A DNA stretch of 64,000 nt from Amycolatopsis japonica (GCF_000732925.1 NZ_CP008953.1:4464001-4528000); one strand, 5' to 3'; positions 41,384-50,321 are shown, counted from the first letter of the stretch. The notes: generated by a model from the letters alone, not told the origin. Made by a program: numbers and translations.

Positions 41384-42181
41384 CTAAGAACCCATCCCCG
41401 CCCGTTCGAAAGCCAGCGTCGGCAGATCCACCGCATGCGCGCCACCGTCCGCCACGATCACCGCGCCGGTGATGTACGACGACTCCGAAGACCCCAGGAA
41501 TCGCACGATCGACGCGATCTCCTCCGGTTCGGCGGGGCGGCGCAGCGGCACCTCGGCGGTGACGCGCCGGTAGCCCTCGGCGTGGCCGCCGTCGAAGCCC
41601 GCGGCCTCCGCGAACTGGTCCATCTCGCCGTCCGCCATCGGCGTGCGCACCCAGCCGGGGCAGACCGCGTTCGCGCGGACGCCCTTCGGCCCGTAGTCAC
41701 GGGCGATCGAACGCGTCAGCCCGATCAGCGCGTGCTTCGCGACGGTGTAGCCGGCGACGTTCGGCCCGGCGAACAGTCCGGCCAGCGACGACACGACGAC
41801 GACCTGGCCGCCGGTTTCGATCAGCGACGGCAGCGTGGCGCGGCAGAACACGAAGGCGCTCGACAGGTTCGAGCGCAGCGCCAGTTCCCATTCCTCGTCA
41901 CCGGTGTCGACCACCGAGGACAGCCCGTGGCCGCCGGCGTTGGCCACCACGACGTCCAGCCTGCCGAACTTGCCGACGATCTCCGCCACGGCGTTCTCGG
42001 CGGCTTCGCGATCGCTGGCGTCGCACGAGACGACGTGCGCGCCGGTTTCGGCGGCGACCTTCTCCAGCGGCTCGAGCCGCCGTCCGAGCACCACCACCTG
42101 GGCGCCCTCGTCGGCGTACCGGCGGGCCACCGCGGCGCCGATTCCGGTACCGCCACCCGTGATCGCGACAACCTTCTTCAC
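41384..42181 (-). CDS. Short-chain dehydrogenase/reductase (SDR 1)
   Basis: The 265-residue classical SDR has the cofactor motif TGGGTGIGAA, NAG in VVVANAGGHG, the catalytic Ser in VVVVSSLAG and Tyr-x3-Lys in YTVAKHALIGL. GRRLEP after strand 2 suggests NADP(H) preference. It starts at GTG 42181, 14 bases after the SDR 2 stop, and is probably co-transcribed with it. The pair is divergent from the copper amine oxidase gene and could process its aldehyde product or a related alcohol (inference). Confidence 0.88.
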   Translation of the reverse strand: MKKVVAITGGGTGIGAAVARRYADEGAQVVVLGRRLEPLEKVAAETGAHVVSCDASDREAAENAVAEIVGKFGRLDVVVANAGGHGLSSVVDTGDEEWELALRSNLSSAFVFCRATLPSLIETGGQVVVVSSLAGLFAGPNVAGYTVAKHALIGLTRSIARDYGPKGVRANAVCPGWVRTPMADGEMDQFAEAAGFDGGHAEGYRRVTAEVPLRRPAEPEEIASIVRFLGSSESSYITGAVIVADGGAHAVDLPTLAFERAGMGS

Positions 42182-42195
42182 TTGCGGAGTCCTTT

Positions 42196-42915
42196 CTAAG
42201 CGGGAAAACCGGAGCGGGCCGAGACGCCGAAGTCGGCGAGCACGGCCTGGCCGTTGACCGCCCGCGAACGCGCGGACGCGAGATGGAGCACCTGCCAGGC
42301 GACTTCTTCCGGCGCCTGCACCGGGAACGCGGGATCGTCGAGCACCTCGCCGAGATCGCCGCGCGCCATCGGGGTGTCGACCACCGACGGGCAGACGCAG
42401 TTCACCCGGACGCCGGGGAGATCGACCGCCAGCGCCCTGGTCATCGCGACCACGGCCCCTTTCGACGCGCAGTACGGGACCATGCCGGGCGCGCTGGTGA
42501 ACGCCGAGTCGCTGGCCAGCAGCACGACCGAGCCACCCGACGCGGTGAGCCAGGGCGCGGCGTGTTTGACCAGCAGGAACTGGCCGGTGACGTTGACCGC
42601 CAAGAGCGCGGCGAAGTCCGCCGAGGAGGTTTCCGTGACCGGCGTCCCGACCGGACCGGAGATCCCCGCACAGCCGACGACGACGTCGAGCCCGCCGAAG
42701 CGGCTCGTCACGGTGTCGATCGCGGCGGCCACCGACGGCTCGTCGGTCACGTCGGCCTGCACCGCCAGGAGACCGTCGGCCAGGGTGGGCACGGGTGCCC
42801 GGTCGAGGGCGCCGACCCGCGCGCCCTCGGCGAGGAAGGCCTGGACGCAGGCAAGGCCGATACCGGATGCCGCGCCGGTCACCAGCACGGCCTTGCCCGC
42901 GAGATCCAGTCCCAT
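42196..42915 (-). CDS. Short-chain dehydrogenase/reductase (SDR 2)
   Basis: The 239-residue classical SDR has TGAASGIGLA, the Asp after strand 2 (GALDRAPV, suggesting NAD+), VVGCAGISGP in place of the usual NNAG, catalytic Ser in VVLLASDSAF and YCASKGAVV. ATG 42915 lies after ggagg at a long spacing. The longer upstream frame is a shadow of the amine oxidase gene. First gene of the two-SDR unit. Confidence 0.87.
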   Translation of the reverse strand: MGLDLAGKAVLVTGAASGIGLACVQAFLAEGARVGALDRAPVPTLADGLLAVQADVTDEPSVAAAIDTVTSRFGGLDVVVGCAGISGPVGTPVTETSSADFAALLAVNVTGQFLLVKHAAPWLTASGGSVVLLASDSAFTSAPGMVPYCASKGAVVAMTRALAVDLPGVRVNCVCPSVVDTPMARGDLGEVLDDPAFPVQAPEEVAWQVLHLASARSRAVNGQAVLADFGVSARSGFPA

Positions 42916-43029
42916 GACGTCATCCTCCGGTCCGGACCTTTCACGGAGCTTGGCCGTCAGTGCATCCTTCTTGTCGGCAGCCGCATGACGGTCTTTCCAG
43001 CCGCGGACGGACCGGCAAGACTGCGAAGT

Positions 43030-44895
43030 ATGACCAGGCCGCATCCACTCGACCCGCTGACCGCCGACGAACTCGCCGAAGGCCGAGCGATCCTGGCCGC
43101 CGAAGGCCTGCTCACCGCCACCACACGGTTCCCGGCCGTGCTGCCGGTGGAGCCCGAGAAGGGCGACGCCGCCCCCGATCGCCGCGTCCGGTACACGCTG
43201 CTGGACACCGCGACCGGCGAGGCGCGCGACGTGGTCGTCTCGCTGGAGAAACACGAACTGATCTCCACCGAGGAATGCGGCCCCGGCCAGCCCGCGTATC
43301 TGTTCGAGGAATACGACCTCGCCGCGTCGATCACCAAGGCGTCGCCGGAATGGCAGGCCGCCATGGAGCGACGCGGGCTCGCCGACCGGGTCGAGCACGC
43401 CTTCTGCGCTCCACTGGCGCCCGGGTTCTTCGGCAGGCCGGACGAGACCGGCCGGGTCATCCGCACGCTGACGTTCCTGCGCGACGACGCGTCCGACAGC
43501 CCGTGGGCGCATCCGGTCGAGGGCCTGATCGCCCACATCGACCTGACCGAGCAGCACGTCATCCGGGTGGAGGACGAGGGCGACGTGCCCGTGCCGCCGG
43601 AGCACGGCCGCTACGGCGACGACCCGGCCAGGACCACGCTCAAGCCGATCGAGATCACCCAGCCGGAGGGTCCGAGCTTCACCGTCGACGGCAACGAGGT
43701 CACCTGGGAGGGCTGGAAACTCCGCGTCGGCTTCAACGCCCGCGAAGGCTTGACGCTGCACGAAATCGGCTTCCAGGACCGGTCGGTGCTGCACCGCGCG
43801 TCGGTACCGGAGATGGTGGTGCCCTACGGCGACACCGCCCCCGGCCGGTTCTGGATCAGCTACTTCGACGCGGGCGAATACCTGCTCGGCAAGAACGGCA
43901 ACGACCTGCGGCTGGGCTGCGACTGCCTCGGCGTCATCCACTACTTCCCCGCGTTCGTCGCCGACGACCACGGCCACCCGGTCGAGATCCCGCGCGCGAT
44001 CTGCATGCACGAGGAGGACTACGGGATCCTCTGGAAGCACACGGATCTCGACGGCCGCGCCGAGGTCCGCCGCTCACGGCGGCTGGTGATCTCGTCGATC
44101 TCCACCATCGGCAACTACGACTACGGCTTCTTCTGGTACCTCTACCTCGACGGCACCGTGGAACTGGAGGCGAAGGCCACCGGCATCGTGTTCGCCGGCG
44201 CCGCACATCCCGGCACGGATCACCCGCACGCCAACGAGATCGCGCCGGGCCTCTTCGCGCCGGTGCACCAGCACCTGTTCTGCGCGCGGCTCGACGTGGC
44301 GATCGACGGCGAACGCAACTCGCTCGTCGAGGTCGACGTCGAACGGGTCCCCATGGGCGAACAGAACCCGTACGGGAACGCGTTCACCTGGAAGGAAACC
44401 CCGCTGCGGACCGAGCGGGAAGCGCAGCGGTTCGCGGATCCGGCCAAGGCACGCGTGTGGGAGATCCGCAGCGCGGAGCGGACCAACCGCCTCGGCTCCC
44501 CCACGGCGTACCAGCTCGTGCCGCGGCCCTCAGCGACCTTGATGGCGCAGCCGGAATCGACCGTCCACCAGCGGGCGACGTTCGCCACCCGTCACCTGTG
44601 GGCGACGCCGTACCGCGCCGATGAACGCTTCCCGGCGGGCGACCGCCCGAACGCGCATCCGGGCGGCGCGGGGCTGCCCGCCTGGACCGCCGCCGACCGC
44701 GACCTCACCGACACCGATCTCGTGCTGTGGCACGTATTCGGTCCGACCCACATCCCACGTCCGGAGGACTGGCCGGTCATGCCGGTCGACTACTCCGGTT
44801 TCTCGTTGCGCCCCTATGGCTTCCTGGACCGAAATCCGGCCCTCGACCTGCCTTCCGGCGCCTCCGCCGAGCACTGTTCCGCCCACGAGCACTAG
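43030..44895 (+). CDS. Copper-containing primary-amine oxidase (topaquinone enzyme)
   Basis: The 621-residue protein closely follows bacterial phenylethylamine/histamine oxidases. The cofactor Tyr is Tyr363 in TIGNYDYGFFWYLYLDG, the catalytic base is Asp280 in ISYFDAGEYLLGK, and copper ligands are His413 and His415 in HQHLFCARLD with His574 in FGPTHIPRPEDWP. It oxidises primary amines to aldehydes with release of ammonia and hydrogen peroxide. ATG 43030 gives an N-terminus like that of the Arthrobacter enzyme; ATG 42985 is possible. No export signal is visible. It is followed after 10 bases by MoaF 2. Confidence 0.95.
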   Translation: MTRPHPLDPLTADELAEGRAILAAEGLLTATTRFPAVLPVEPEKGDAAPDRRVRYTLLDTATGEARDVVVSLEKHELISTEECGPGQPAYLFEEYDLAASITKASPEWQAAMERRGLADRVEHAFCAPLAPGFFGRPDETGRVIRTLTFLRDDASDSPWAHPVEGLIAHIDLTEQHVIRVEDEGDVPVPPEHGRYGDDPARTTLKPIEITQPEGPSFTVDGNEVTWEGWKLRVGFNAREGLTLHEIGFQDRSVLHRASVPEMVVPYGDTAPGRFWISYFDAGEYLLGKNGNDLRLGCDCLGVIHYFPAFVADDHGHPVEIPRAICMHEEDYGILWKHTDLDGRAEVRRSRRLVISSISTIGNYDYGFFWYLYLDGTVELEAKATGIVFAGAAHPGTDHPHANEIAPGLFAPVHQHLFCARLDVAIDGERNSLVEVDVERVPMGEQNPYGNAFTWKETPLRTEREAQRFADPAKARVWEIRSAERTNRLGSPTAYQLVPRPSATLMAQPESTVHQRATFATRHLWATPYRADERFPAGDRPNAHPGGAGLPAWTAADRDLTDTDLVLWHVFGPTHIPRPEDWPVMPVDYSGFSLRPYGFLDRNPALDLPSGASAEHCSAHEH

Positions 44896-44905
44896 GACTC
44901 TTTCA

Positions 44906-45697
44906 ATGCCCGAACTGACCCTGTCCGACACGTCCACCTGGCTGCCGCTGGACGGACTCGCCCCCGGCTTCGACGCGAACAAGGCGCCCACTGTCGGCGA
45001 CCTCCACGGCCGCTCGTTCGAACTCGCCTGCGAAGACGGCACCACGTTCACCGCCGCCTTCTCCGGCACCCGGATCGACTGGGCCTACCACGGCAAGGGC
45101 ACCGATCGCTGCGAGACGTTCCTGGTCGACGACGATCTGTACTACGTCCAGTTCCACCCGCGGGCACGGCAGGAGGAGGCGTTCACCCTGCTGCTCGACC
45201 TGCGCCGCGGCCGGGCGCTGCTGGTACTGAGCAAGATCGGCGACACCTCACCCCGTGTCACGCAGTCCTTCGTGGCCGCCACGATCGGCGGCGTCGAGCC
45301 TGCCGGGGAGCCGCTCGCCCCGACCACGTCGCTGGTCGGACGCCGGGTGCTGTGGGTGTACAGCACCGAGCACGCGTACGAGCACGTGTACCTCAGCCCG
45401 CACTGGTACACGTGGCAGTGCCTCGCCGGACCGGAGCGGGGGCTCGCGGACACCGACGAGAACTCGGTCTACGAGCTGCGGCCGGGCATCTACGTCTTCG
45501 CTTGGCGGGAGAAGGTGATCCCGTGCGCGTCGGTGACCGTCGCCGACCACCGGGACGCGAAGCGGCTGCGCTCGCATGGTGTCCTTTTCGGACTGGACGC
45601 CAGCGGGAGCACTCCCACCCATTTCACCTTCGGCGCGCACGGCAAGCTGCTGAGCACCACCGTGCACCCCGAGGCGTACGACCCGGCCGGGAGCTGA
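44906..45697 (+). CDS. MoaF-family protein 2
   Basis: The 263-residue protein is a second MoaF homologue: LHGRSFELACEDGTTFTAAFSGTRIDWAYHGKG in the N-terminal half and GRRVLWVYSTEHAYEHVYLSPHWYTWQCLAGPERGLADTDENS in the C-terminal half. The two MoaF proteins of the window share EHVYxSxxxYxWQCL. Being next to the amine oxidase (10 bases) reproduces the monoamine-regulon pairing known from Klebsiella. A role in amine oxidation or oxidase assembly is plausible but unproven. Confidence 0.85.
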   Translation: MPELTLSDTSTWLPLDGLAPGFDANKAPTVGDLHGRSFELACEDGTTFTAAFSGTRIDWAYHGKGTDRCETFLVDDDLYYVQFHPRARQEEAFTLLLDLRRGRALLVLSKIGDTSPRVTQSFVAATIGGVEPAGEPLAPTTSLVGRRVLWVYSTEHAYEHVYLSPHWYTWQCLAGPERGLADTDENSVYELRPGIYVFAWREKVIPCASVTVADHRDAKRLRSHGVLFGLDASGSTPTHFTFGAHGKLLSTTVHPEAYDPAGS

Positions 45698-45700
45698 GCC

Positions 45701-47335
45701 TTGACCGCCGACATCGTCCTCACCAACGCCACGGTGTACACAGTGGACGGTCACCGCCCCTGGGCGTCGTCATTGGCGATCAAGGACGGCAAGGTGCTGT
45801 CGCTGGAGGACATCGAACGCGGGCCGAGCACCGAGGTCGTCGACCTCGACGGCGCGTTCGTGATGCCCGGCCTGGTCGACGTGCACAACCATCACGCCCT
45901 GGCCGGGCGCGCGGCGCTGTTCGAGCTGAACTTCGGCCTCGACGCGGGCCTGGACGACATCCTCGCCGCGGTCCGGTCGCGCGCCGCGGGGCTCGGGCCC
46001 GACGAGTGGGTGGTCGGCGGCGCCTGGGCGTCCACCCTGGTCGGCACGCTGTCGCGGACTTCGGCCCGGCACGCGCTCGACGAGGCCGCCGGCGGGCGTC
46101 CGGTCATGCTTTCGGACGACAGCAGGCACAACCGCTGGGTGAGCAGCCGGGCCTTGGAGCTCGCGGGGGTCACTGCCGCGACACCCGATCCGGCGGGTGG
46201 GGAGATCGTCCGCGATCCGGCCACCGGCGAACCCGTCGGCGTCCTGCTCGAAGCGGCGGGCGTCGCCGTCGAGCGGGCGCTCAGCGAGACCCGGACGCTC
46301 ACCGCGGAGCAGCATGTGGCGGCCTCGCGGCACGGGATCGGCACGCTGCATTCGTACGGGGTCACCGCGTTCCAAGACGCCGGGGTCTCCGCGGACATCC
46401 TGCGGGCGCTGAAGTCGCTCGACGACGCGGGCGAACTGCACGCGTGGGTCGTCTCGTCGCTGCTGATCAACGACCCGATCTTCGGTTTCGACCCGATCGG
46501 GGCACCGCTGCTGGAGGTCGCCGGGCAGTACCGAAGCGAGCACCACCGGCCGGACTTCGTGAAGATCTTCCTCGACGGGGTCCCGCCGACGCGGACCGCG
46601 GCCTTCCTGGAGCCGTACCTGCCGGACGCCGCGCACGGAGCCTGTCACCACGGCGCCACCACCATGCCGGGTGACGAACTCGTGGGCTGGCTGCGCACGG
46701 CGGCAGCGGCGGGGCTCTCGGCGAAGGTGCATTGCACCGGGGACGCGTCGGTGCGCGCGACGCTCGACGCCGTCGAGAAGGTGCGTGCCGAGGGCTTCGC
46801 CGACGCGCGATTCCAGGTCGCGCACGGCCAGTTCGTCCACCCCGACGATCTCCCGCGCTTCGCCGCGCTGGGCGTCGCCGCGGACATCTCGCCGTTCCTG
46901 TGGGTCCCCGGCGTCATCCCGGCGGCGATCGCCGAGGTGCTGCCCGGCGAGCGTGCCGGGCGGATGCAGCCGAACCGGTCGTTGCTGGACGAGGGCGCGC
47001 TGGTGGCGGGCGGTTCGGACTGGCCGGTCAGCGAGTCGCCGAACGCGTGGGAAGGCATCCACGGCCTGGTCACGCGTCAGGATCCGACCGGCATGTTCCC
47101 CGGCGCACTGTGGCCCGAGCAGGCGATCACCCTCGCCGAGGCGATCGAGGTCTTCACGTTGGCCGCCGCCCGAGCGATGGGGCTGGGCGACGTCACCGGG
47201 TCGCTGGTCCCCGGGAAGTCGGCGGATTTCGTCGTACTGGACCGCGATCCGTTCAAGACCGATCCGTCGGCGCTCGTCAAGACAAAGGTGACGCAAACGT
47301 GGTTCGCCGGGCACCGCGTGTATCACGAGGCCTGA
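45701..47335 (+). CDS. YtcJ-like amidohydrolase 1
   Basis: The 544-residue protein is an amidohydrolase-3 family member: GAFVMPGLVDVHNHHALAG for the first metal pair, FVKIFLDGVPPTRTAAFLEPY (barrel Lys), KVHCTGDASVRATLDAV, RFQVAHGQFVHPDD and GSDWPVSESP at the end. The C-terminal beta domain is FVVLDRDPFKTDP. It would cut an amide, carbamate or cyclic C-N bond. It starts at TTG 45701, 3 bases after MoaF 2, in one operon with the amine oxidase. A second family member lies at 58140-59519. Confidence 0.87.
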   Translation: MTADIVLTNATVYTVDGHRPWASSLAIKDGKVLSLEDIERGPSTEVVDLDGAFVMPGLVDVHNHHALAGRAALFELNFGLDAGLDDILAAVRSRAAGLGPDEWVVGGAWASTLVGTLSRTSARHALDEAAGGRPVMLSDDSRHNRWVSSRALELAGVTAATPDPAGGEIVRDPATGEPVGVLLEAAGVAVERALSETRTLTAEQHVAASRHGIGTLHSYGVTAFQDAGVSADILRALKSLDDAGELHAWVVSSLLINDPIFGFDPIGAPLLEVAGQYRSEHHRPDFVKIFLDGVPPTRTAAFLEPYLPDAAHGACHHGATTMPGDELVGWLRTAAAAGLSAKVHCTGDASVRATLDAVEKVRAEGFADARFQVAHGQFVHPDDLPRFAALGVAADISPFLWVPGVIPAAIAEVLPGERAGRMQPNRSLLDEGALVAGGSDWPVSESPNAWEGIHGLVTRQDPTGMFPGALWPEQAITLAEAIEVFTLAAARAMGLGDVTGSLVPGKSADFVVLDRDPFKTDPSALVKTKVTQTWFAGHRVYHEA

Positions 47336-47339
47336 TCTC

Positions 47340-47362
47340 CTACACTGGTAGAAGAACCAGTG
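47340..47362 (+). promoter_or_regulatory. TetR operator: CTAC-ACTG-GTAG plus overlapping palindrome
   Basis: CTACACTGGTAG (47340-47351) is one of five perfect CTAC-N4-GTAG sites. It overlaps a perfect 7-6-7 inverted repeat CACTGGT-agaaga-ACCAGTG (47343-47362). Both lie in the 41-base gap before the TetR gene, fitting autoregulation. Confidence 0.65.
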
Positions 47363-47376
47363 CGGGAGGTCTGCCG

Positions 47377-47964
47377 ATGCCGAAGATCATCGACCACGAC
47401 GAGCGGCGCAGCCATATCGTCGACGTCACCTGGGATTTGATCACCCAGGGCGGGATCGAGGCCGCCACCATGCGCGAGATCGCGGCGGCCGCCGGCTTCG
47501 CCAACGGCGCGCTCAAGCTGTACTTCCCGAGCAAGGAAGACATCATCCAGGCCACCTACGAACGCGCGCTCGGCATGATGCGCGAGTACGTGGAGCTGGA
47601 CGAATTGCGCGGGCTGACCGCGCTCCGCGAGCTGTGCGTCTCGTCGATGCCCATCGACGAGGACCGCATCGCCGCGGGGCGCGTCCTGCTCACCTTCTGG
47701 CAGCTGTCGCTGACCAACCCGAAACTGCAGGACAAGTACCTCGAGCACATCCGCTCGTGGCGGGGCCTGCTGCACCGGTATCTCACCGAGGGCCGGGAGG
47801 ACGGCGACATCGTCACCGAAACGCCCGACGAGCAGCTCGTCGACGAGGTCGTGCTGATCAACGCCGGGGCGAACGTGATGAGCCTGGTCGCCGGGGAGTT
47901 CTCGACGATCGCCCTGCAGCGGCAACACCTGGAGTCGTTCTTCGCGCGCCTGACCCGCCCCTGA
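47377..47964 (+). CDS. TetR-family regulator, likely master regulator of the 47-62 kb cluster
   Basis: The 195-residue protein has a TetR helix-turn-helix (RRSHIVDVTWDLITQGGIEAATMREIAAAAGFANGALKLYFPSKEDI in parts) and a helical ligand domain (about 75-190) with BetI-like LLTFWQLSLTNPKLQDKYLEHIRSWRGLL. ATG 47377 follows gggagg. The CTAC-N4-GTAG motif in front of it recurs at the promoters of the genes that follow, so it probably represses them until a substrate or intermediate binds. Confidence 0.9.
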   Translation: MPKIIDHDERRSHIVDVTWDLITQGGIEAATMREIAAAAGFANGALKLYFPSKEDIIQATYERALGMMREYVELDELRGLTALRELCVSSMPIDEDRIAAGRVLLTFWQLSLTNPKLQDKYLEHIRSWRGLLHRYLTEGREDGDIVTETPDEQLVDEVVLINAGANVMSLVAGEFSTIALQRQHLESFFARLTRP

Positions 47965-47984
47965 CGGACGCTTTCCCCACATCT

Positions 47985-48043
47985 CACGCAGTGAAGGGCG
48001 CTTTCCCCGCATGTGATGCGGGGAAAGCGCCCTTCACTGCGTG
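47985..48043. repeat. Perfect 28-bp stem palindrome, terminator-like
   Basis: Arms 47985-48012 and 48016-48043 are perfect complements around gtg. The arm starts cacgcagtgaagggcgcttt. It follows the TetR stop by 21 bases and lies between convergent genes. A partial copy (cgctttccccacatc) lies just before it at 47969-47983. Confidence 0.8.
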
Positions 48044-48071
48044 GCCTGGCCTGTTCGCCGACCCTGCCAGG

Positions 48072-48188
48072 CGTGACTCGCGTGCTTGGAGGCGGATCTC
48101 GCGTGCTTGAAGACCGCACACGCGAGATCCGCCTCTGATCACGCGAGTTCGGTCTCCAAGCACGGGTGTGCGGTGTTCAAGCACGCGA
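48072..48188. repeat. Nested multi-arm repeat related to 20733-20795
   Basis: Two nested inverted repeats are visible: gaggcggatctcgcgtg (48089-48105) with its exact complement (48119-48135), and 48101-48121 with 48165-48185 (21 bases, one mismatch). The units gactcgcgtg and ggaggcggatct are shared with the repeat at 20733-20795. Together with the hairpin before it, this fills the 274-base gap between the TetR and esterase genes; no gene is seen. Confidence 0.65.
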
Positions 48189-48238
48189 GATCGGCTTCCT
48201 GCCACCGTCTTGGCCGCTGATGGACCGCATTCAGAGGA

Positions 48239-49174
48239 CTAAACGCGGGGGTCGAAGGTCCGGGTCAGGAAGCTCGCCACGTGCCGGTGCGAGCGCGGCG
48301 ACGCGGGAAGATCCGTGTAGAGACCGTAGAAACCGTGGATCTGGCCCGAATACCGCGTCATCTCCACCTGGGTCCCGGCATCGGTCAGGCGCCGCGCGAA
48401 CTCCTCCCCTTCGTCCCGCAGGACGTCGTACTCCGCCGTGAGCACCAACGCCGGCGGGAGCCCGGTCAGGTCGTCGGCCCGCAACGGCAGCAGGTACGGA
48501 TCGTTCAGCTGCGCCGGATCCGACACGTACTGCTCGAAGAAGAACCGCATCGCCCCCGCGGTCATGCCGAACCCCTCGGCGAAGTCCACATAGGACCGGA
48601 ACCCGTCGTCCGGATGCCCGAAGACCGGGCAGATCAGCACCTGCGCGGCCAACGCCGGCCCGCCCCGGTCGCGGGACATCATCGACACCACCGTCGACAG
48701 GTTGCCGCCCGCGCTTTCGCCGCCGATCGCGATCCGCGCCCCGTCCACCGAAGGACCGGCACCGCCCGCGGCGAGCCACTCGACGACGGCGTAGCAGTCG
48801 TCCGGGGCCGCCGGATACGGGTGCTCGGGCGCGAGCCGGTAGTCGACCGCGACGACGGCGACCCCGGCCGCGTTGCACACCGCGCGCGACGCGACCTCGT
48901 TCTCGTCGATCGAGCCGATCGTCCACCCGCCACCATGGATCCAGACGAACGCGGGCACCGGCGCCGGGGCGTCCGGCAGATAGATCCGCACCCGTACACC
49001 GGAAGGCAGCACGTGGTCGGCCACCGAAGCGACCTCTTCGACCGAATCGGGGCGTCGCCACGAAGCGGCGAAGGCGGCGCGCAACTCGGGAGCCGTCATG
49101 GGCCCGGCCGGCGCCTCCTCCGGAGCGCTACGGGCCAGCAGTTCCTTGACCGCGGGATCGAGGGTCACGGTCAC
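48239..49174 (-). CDS. HSL-type alpha/beta-hydrolase (esterase) 1
   Basis: The 311-residue protein is of the hormone-sensitive-lipase esterase family: oxyanion motif FVWIHGGGWTIG, DYRLAPEHPYPAAPDD, nucleophile Ser in IGGESAGGNL, catalytic Asp in TAEYDVLRDEGE and His in SGQIHGFYG. It would hydrolyse carboxyl esters. The GTG start 49174 overlaps the methyltransferase stop (GTGA), so the two are one operon. The frame runs on upstream but only shadows the methyltransferase. Confidence 0.9.
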   Translation of the reverse strand: MTVTLDPAVKELLARSAPEEAPAGPMTAPELRAAFAASWRRPDSVEEVASVADHVLPSGVRVRIYLPDAPAPVPAFVWIHGGGWTIGSIDENEVASRAVCNAAGVAVVAVDYRLAPEHPYPAAPDDCYAVVEWLAAGGAGPSVDGARIAIGGESAGGNLSTVVSMMSRDRGGPALAAQVLICPVFGHPDDGFRSYVDFAEGFGMTAGAMRFFFEQYVSDPAQLNDPYLLPLRADDLTGLPPALVLTAEYDVLRDEGEEFARRLTDAGTQVEMTRYSGQIHGFYGLYTDLPASPRSHRHVASFLTRTFDPRV

Positions 49175-50157
49175 ACCGCTTCCGCGACGAGCACCCGCGG
49201 ACTGCCCGGCAACGCGAGCCGGTCGGTGACCCGCCAGCCGGCCTCGTCCAGCCAGCCACGGACTTCGGCCTCCGGATAGACGACCGTCCCGTCGATCACC
49301 AGGTACTCCCCCGCGTGCAGCGCGTCGATCGGCCGCTGGACGGCGTCGTCGTCGAGGAAGAAGTCGAGCAGCAGCAACGTCGCCCCCGGCGCGGCGGCGG
49401 CGCGGGCGTTGCGCAGGATCCCGGCGTTCTGCTCGGCGTCGAAACGGTGGACGACGTGGTTGACCATCACCAGGTCGAACTCGCCCTCGGGCCGCGCGGT
49501 GGGCGTCTCCGCGCCGATGACGGTCGCGCGATCCGCGAGCCCGGCCTCGGCCGCCGCGGTGGTGACCGACTCGGTGAAGCCCGGATCGAAGACGAACGTC
49601 GTGTGGAGTTCGTCGTTGGTCTTCATGGCTTCGACGGCGAACGCGCTCGACAGACCACCGAGGTCCAGCGCCTTGCGATGGGAGCCGAAATCGTACGCGC
49701 CGGCCAGCATCTTGGCGTGCAGGGCGTTGTACGTCATGACGCCCGCCATGAACGTGCCCCACCGCGCGTCGTCCATCTCCAGTTTGCCCGGCTCTCCGCT
49801 GTCGGCCGTGTGGCCGAACTGCAGCCAATGCGGGTAGCTGATCGAGTCCAGGAACGTGAGGAACGGCGCCAGGTCGAGGTCCCCGCCGCTGAGGTACTCC
49901 GCGGCATCGGCGGCCAGCGCGTAGCGTCCGTCCACACGGGACAGCAGACCGAGTGATGACATGGCGTCACCGAGGATGCGGGTGATCTTCTCCGGTTTGC
50001 CGGTCTTCTCCGCCAGTTCCGCGGCCGTCAGCGGCCCGACGGCGAGCGCGGTGAACAGGCCGATCCGGCTCGCCGCGAAGAGTTGCTTGGCCGCCATGTA
50101 CCCCACGGCGATGTCCACGATCCGCTCGGGACCGGCAGTCTTGGTCGACCCGCTCAC
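49171..50157 (-). CDS. SAM-dependent methyltransferase (O-methyltransferase fold with dimerisation domain)
   Basis: The 328-residue protein begins with a winged-helix dimerisation part (IVDIAVGYMAAKQLFAASRIGLFTALAVGPLTAAELAEKTG) and has a Rossmann domain with a SAM loop at ALDLGGLSSAFAVEAMK and FDLVMVNHVVHRFDAEQNAGIL. The usual D/E-x-G-x-G-x-G loop is loose (LDLGGLSSA). It may methylate a hydroxyl group of the pathway substrate or only bind it. GTG 50157 follows aaggagg. The promoter region has a CTAC-N4-GTAG site. Confidence 0.8.
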   Translation of the reverse strand: MSGSTKTAGPERIVDIAVGYMAAKQLFAASRIGLFTALAVGPLTAAELAEKTGKPEKITRILGDAMSSLGLLSRVDGRYALAADAAEYLSGGDLDLAPFLTFLDSISYPHWLQFGHTADSGEPGKLEMDDARWGTFMAGVMTYNALHAKMLAGAYDFGSHRKALDLGGLSSAFAVEAMKTNDELHTTFVFDPGFTESVTTAAAEAGLADRATVIGAETPTARPEGEFDLVMVNHVVHRFDAEQNAGILRNARAAAAPGATLLLLDFFLDDDAVQRPIDALHAGEYLVIDGTVVYPEAEVRGWLDEAGWRVTDRLALPGSPRVLVAEAV

Positions 50158-50188
50158 GGGTGCCCTCCTTAGCTCGTTTCCGCCGAGA

Positions 50189-50204
50189 GTCTACAGGCGT
50201 AGAC
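50189..50204 (-). promoter_or_regulatory. CTAC-N4-GTAG operator, methyltransferase side
   Basis: GTCTAC-AGGC-GTAGAC is a perfect extended palindrome 31 bases upstream of the methyltransferase start. Read on the minus strand it continues GTAGACT, giving a candidate -10 TAGACT, the same flank seen at the sites near 57475 and 59549. Confidence 0.6.
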
Positions 50205-50264
50205 AAAAGAATCCAGTGCAAGTTTTCGCCCACCACCAGGAAAAACCTGCCGGATATCAACTTC

Positions 50265-50279
50265 CTACATTCGTAGAAT
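50265..50279 (+). promoter_or_regulatory. CTAC-N4-GTAG operator over a -10, ABC operon side
   Basis: CTAC-ATTC-GTAG (50265-50276) is directly continued as GTAGAAT, so TAGAAT (50274-50279) can serve as -10 for the rightward ABC operon. A bound repressor would cover it. Confidence 0.6.
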
Positions 50280-50309
50280 ATACCCATTGACAGCGCACTC
50301 CCCCAGTGT

Positions 50310-50321
50310 CAACATGCGTAG
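50310..50321 (+). promoter_or_regulatory. CTAC-N4-GTAG-like site with one mismatch
   Basis: CAAC-ATGC-GTAG differs from the motif by one base and is again followed by aa. It lies 45 bases after the centre of the previous site and 70 bases before the ABC start codon. Confidence 0.4.
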
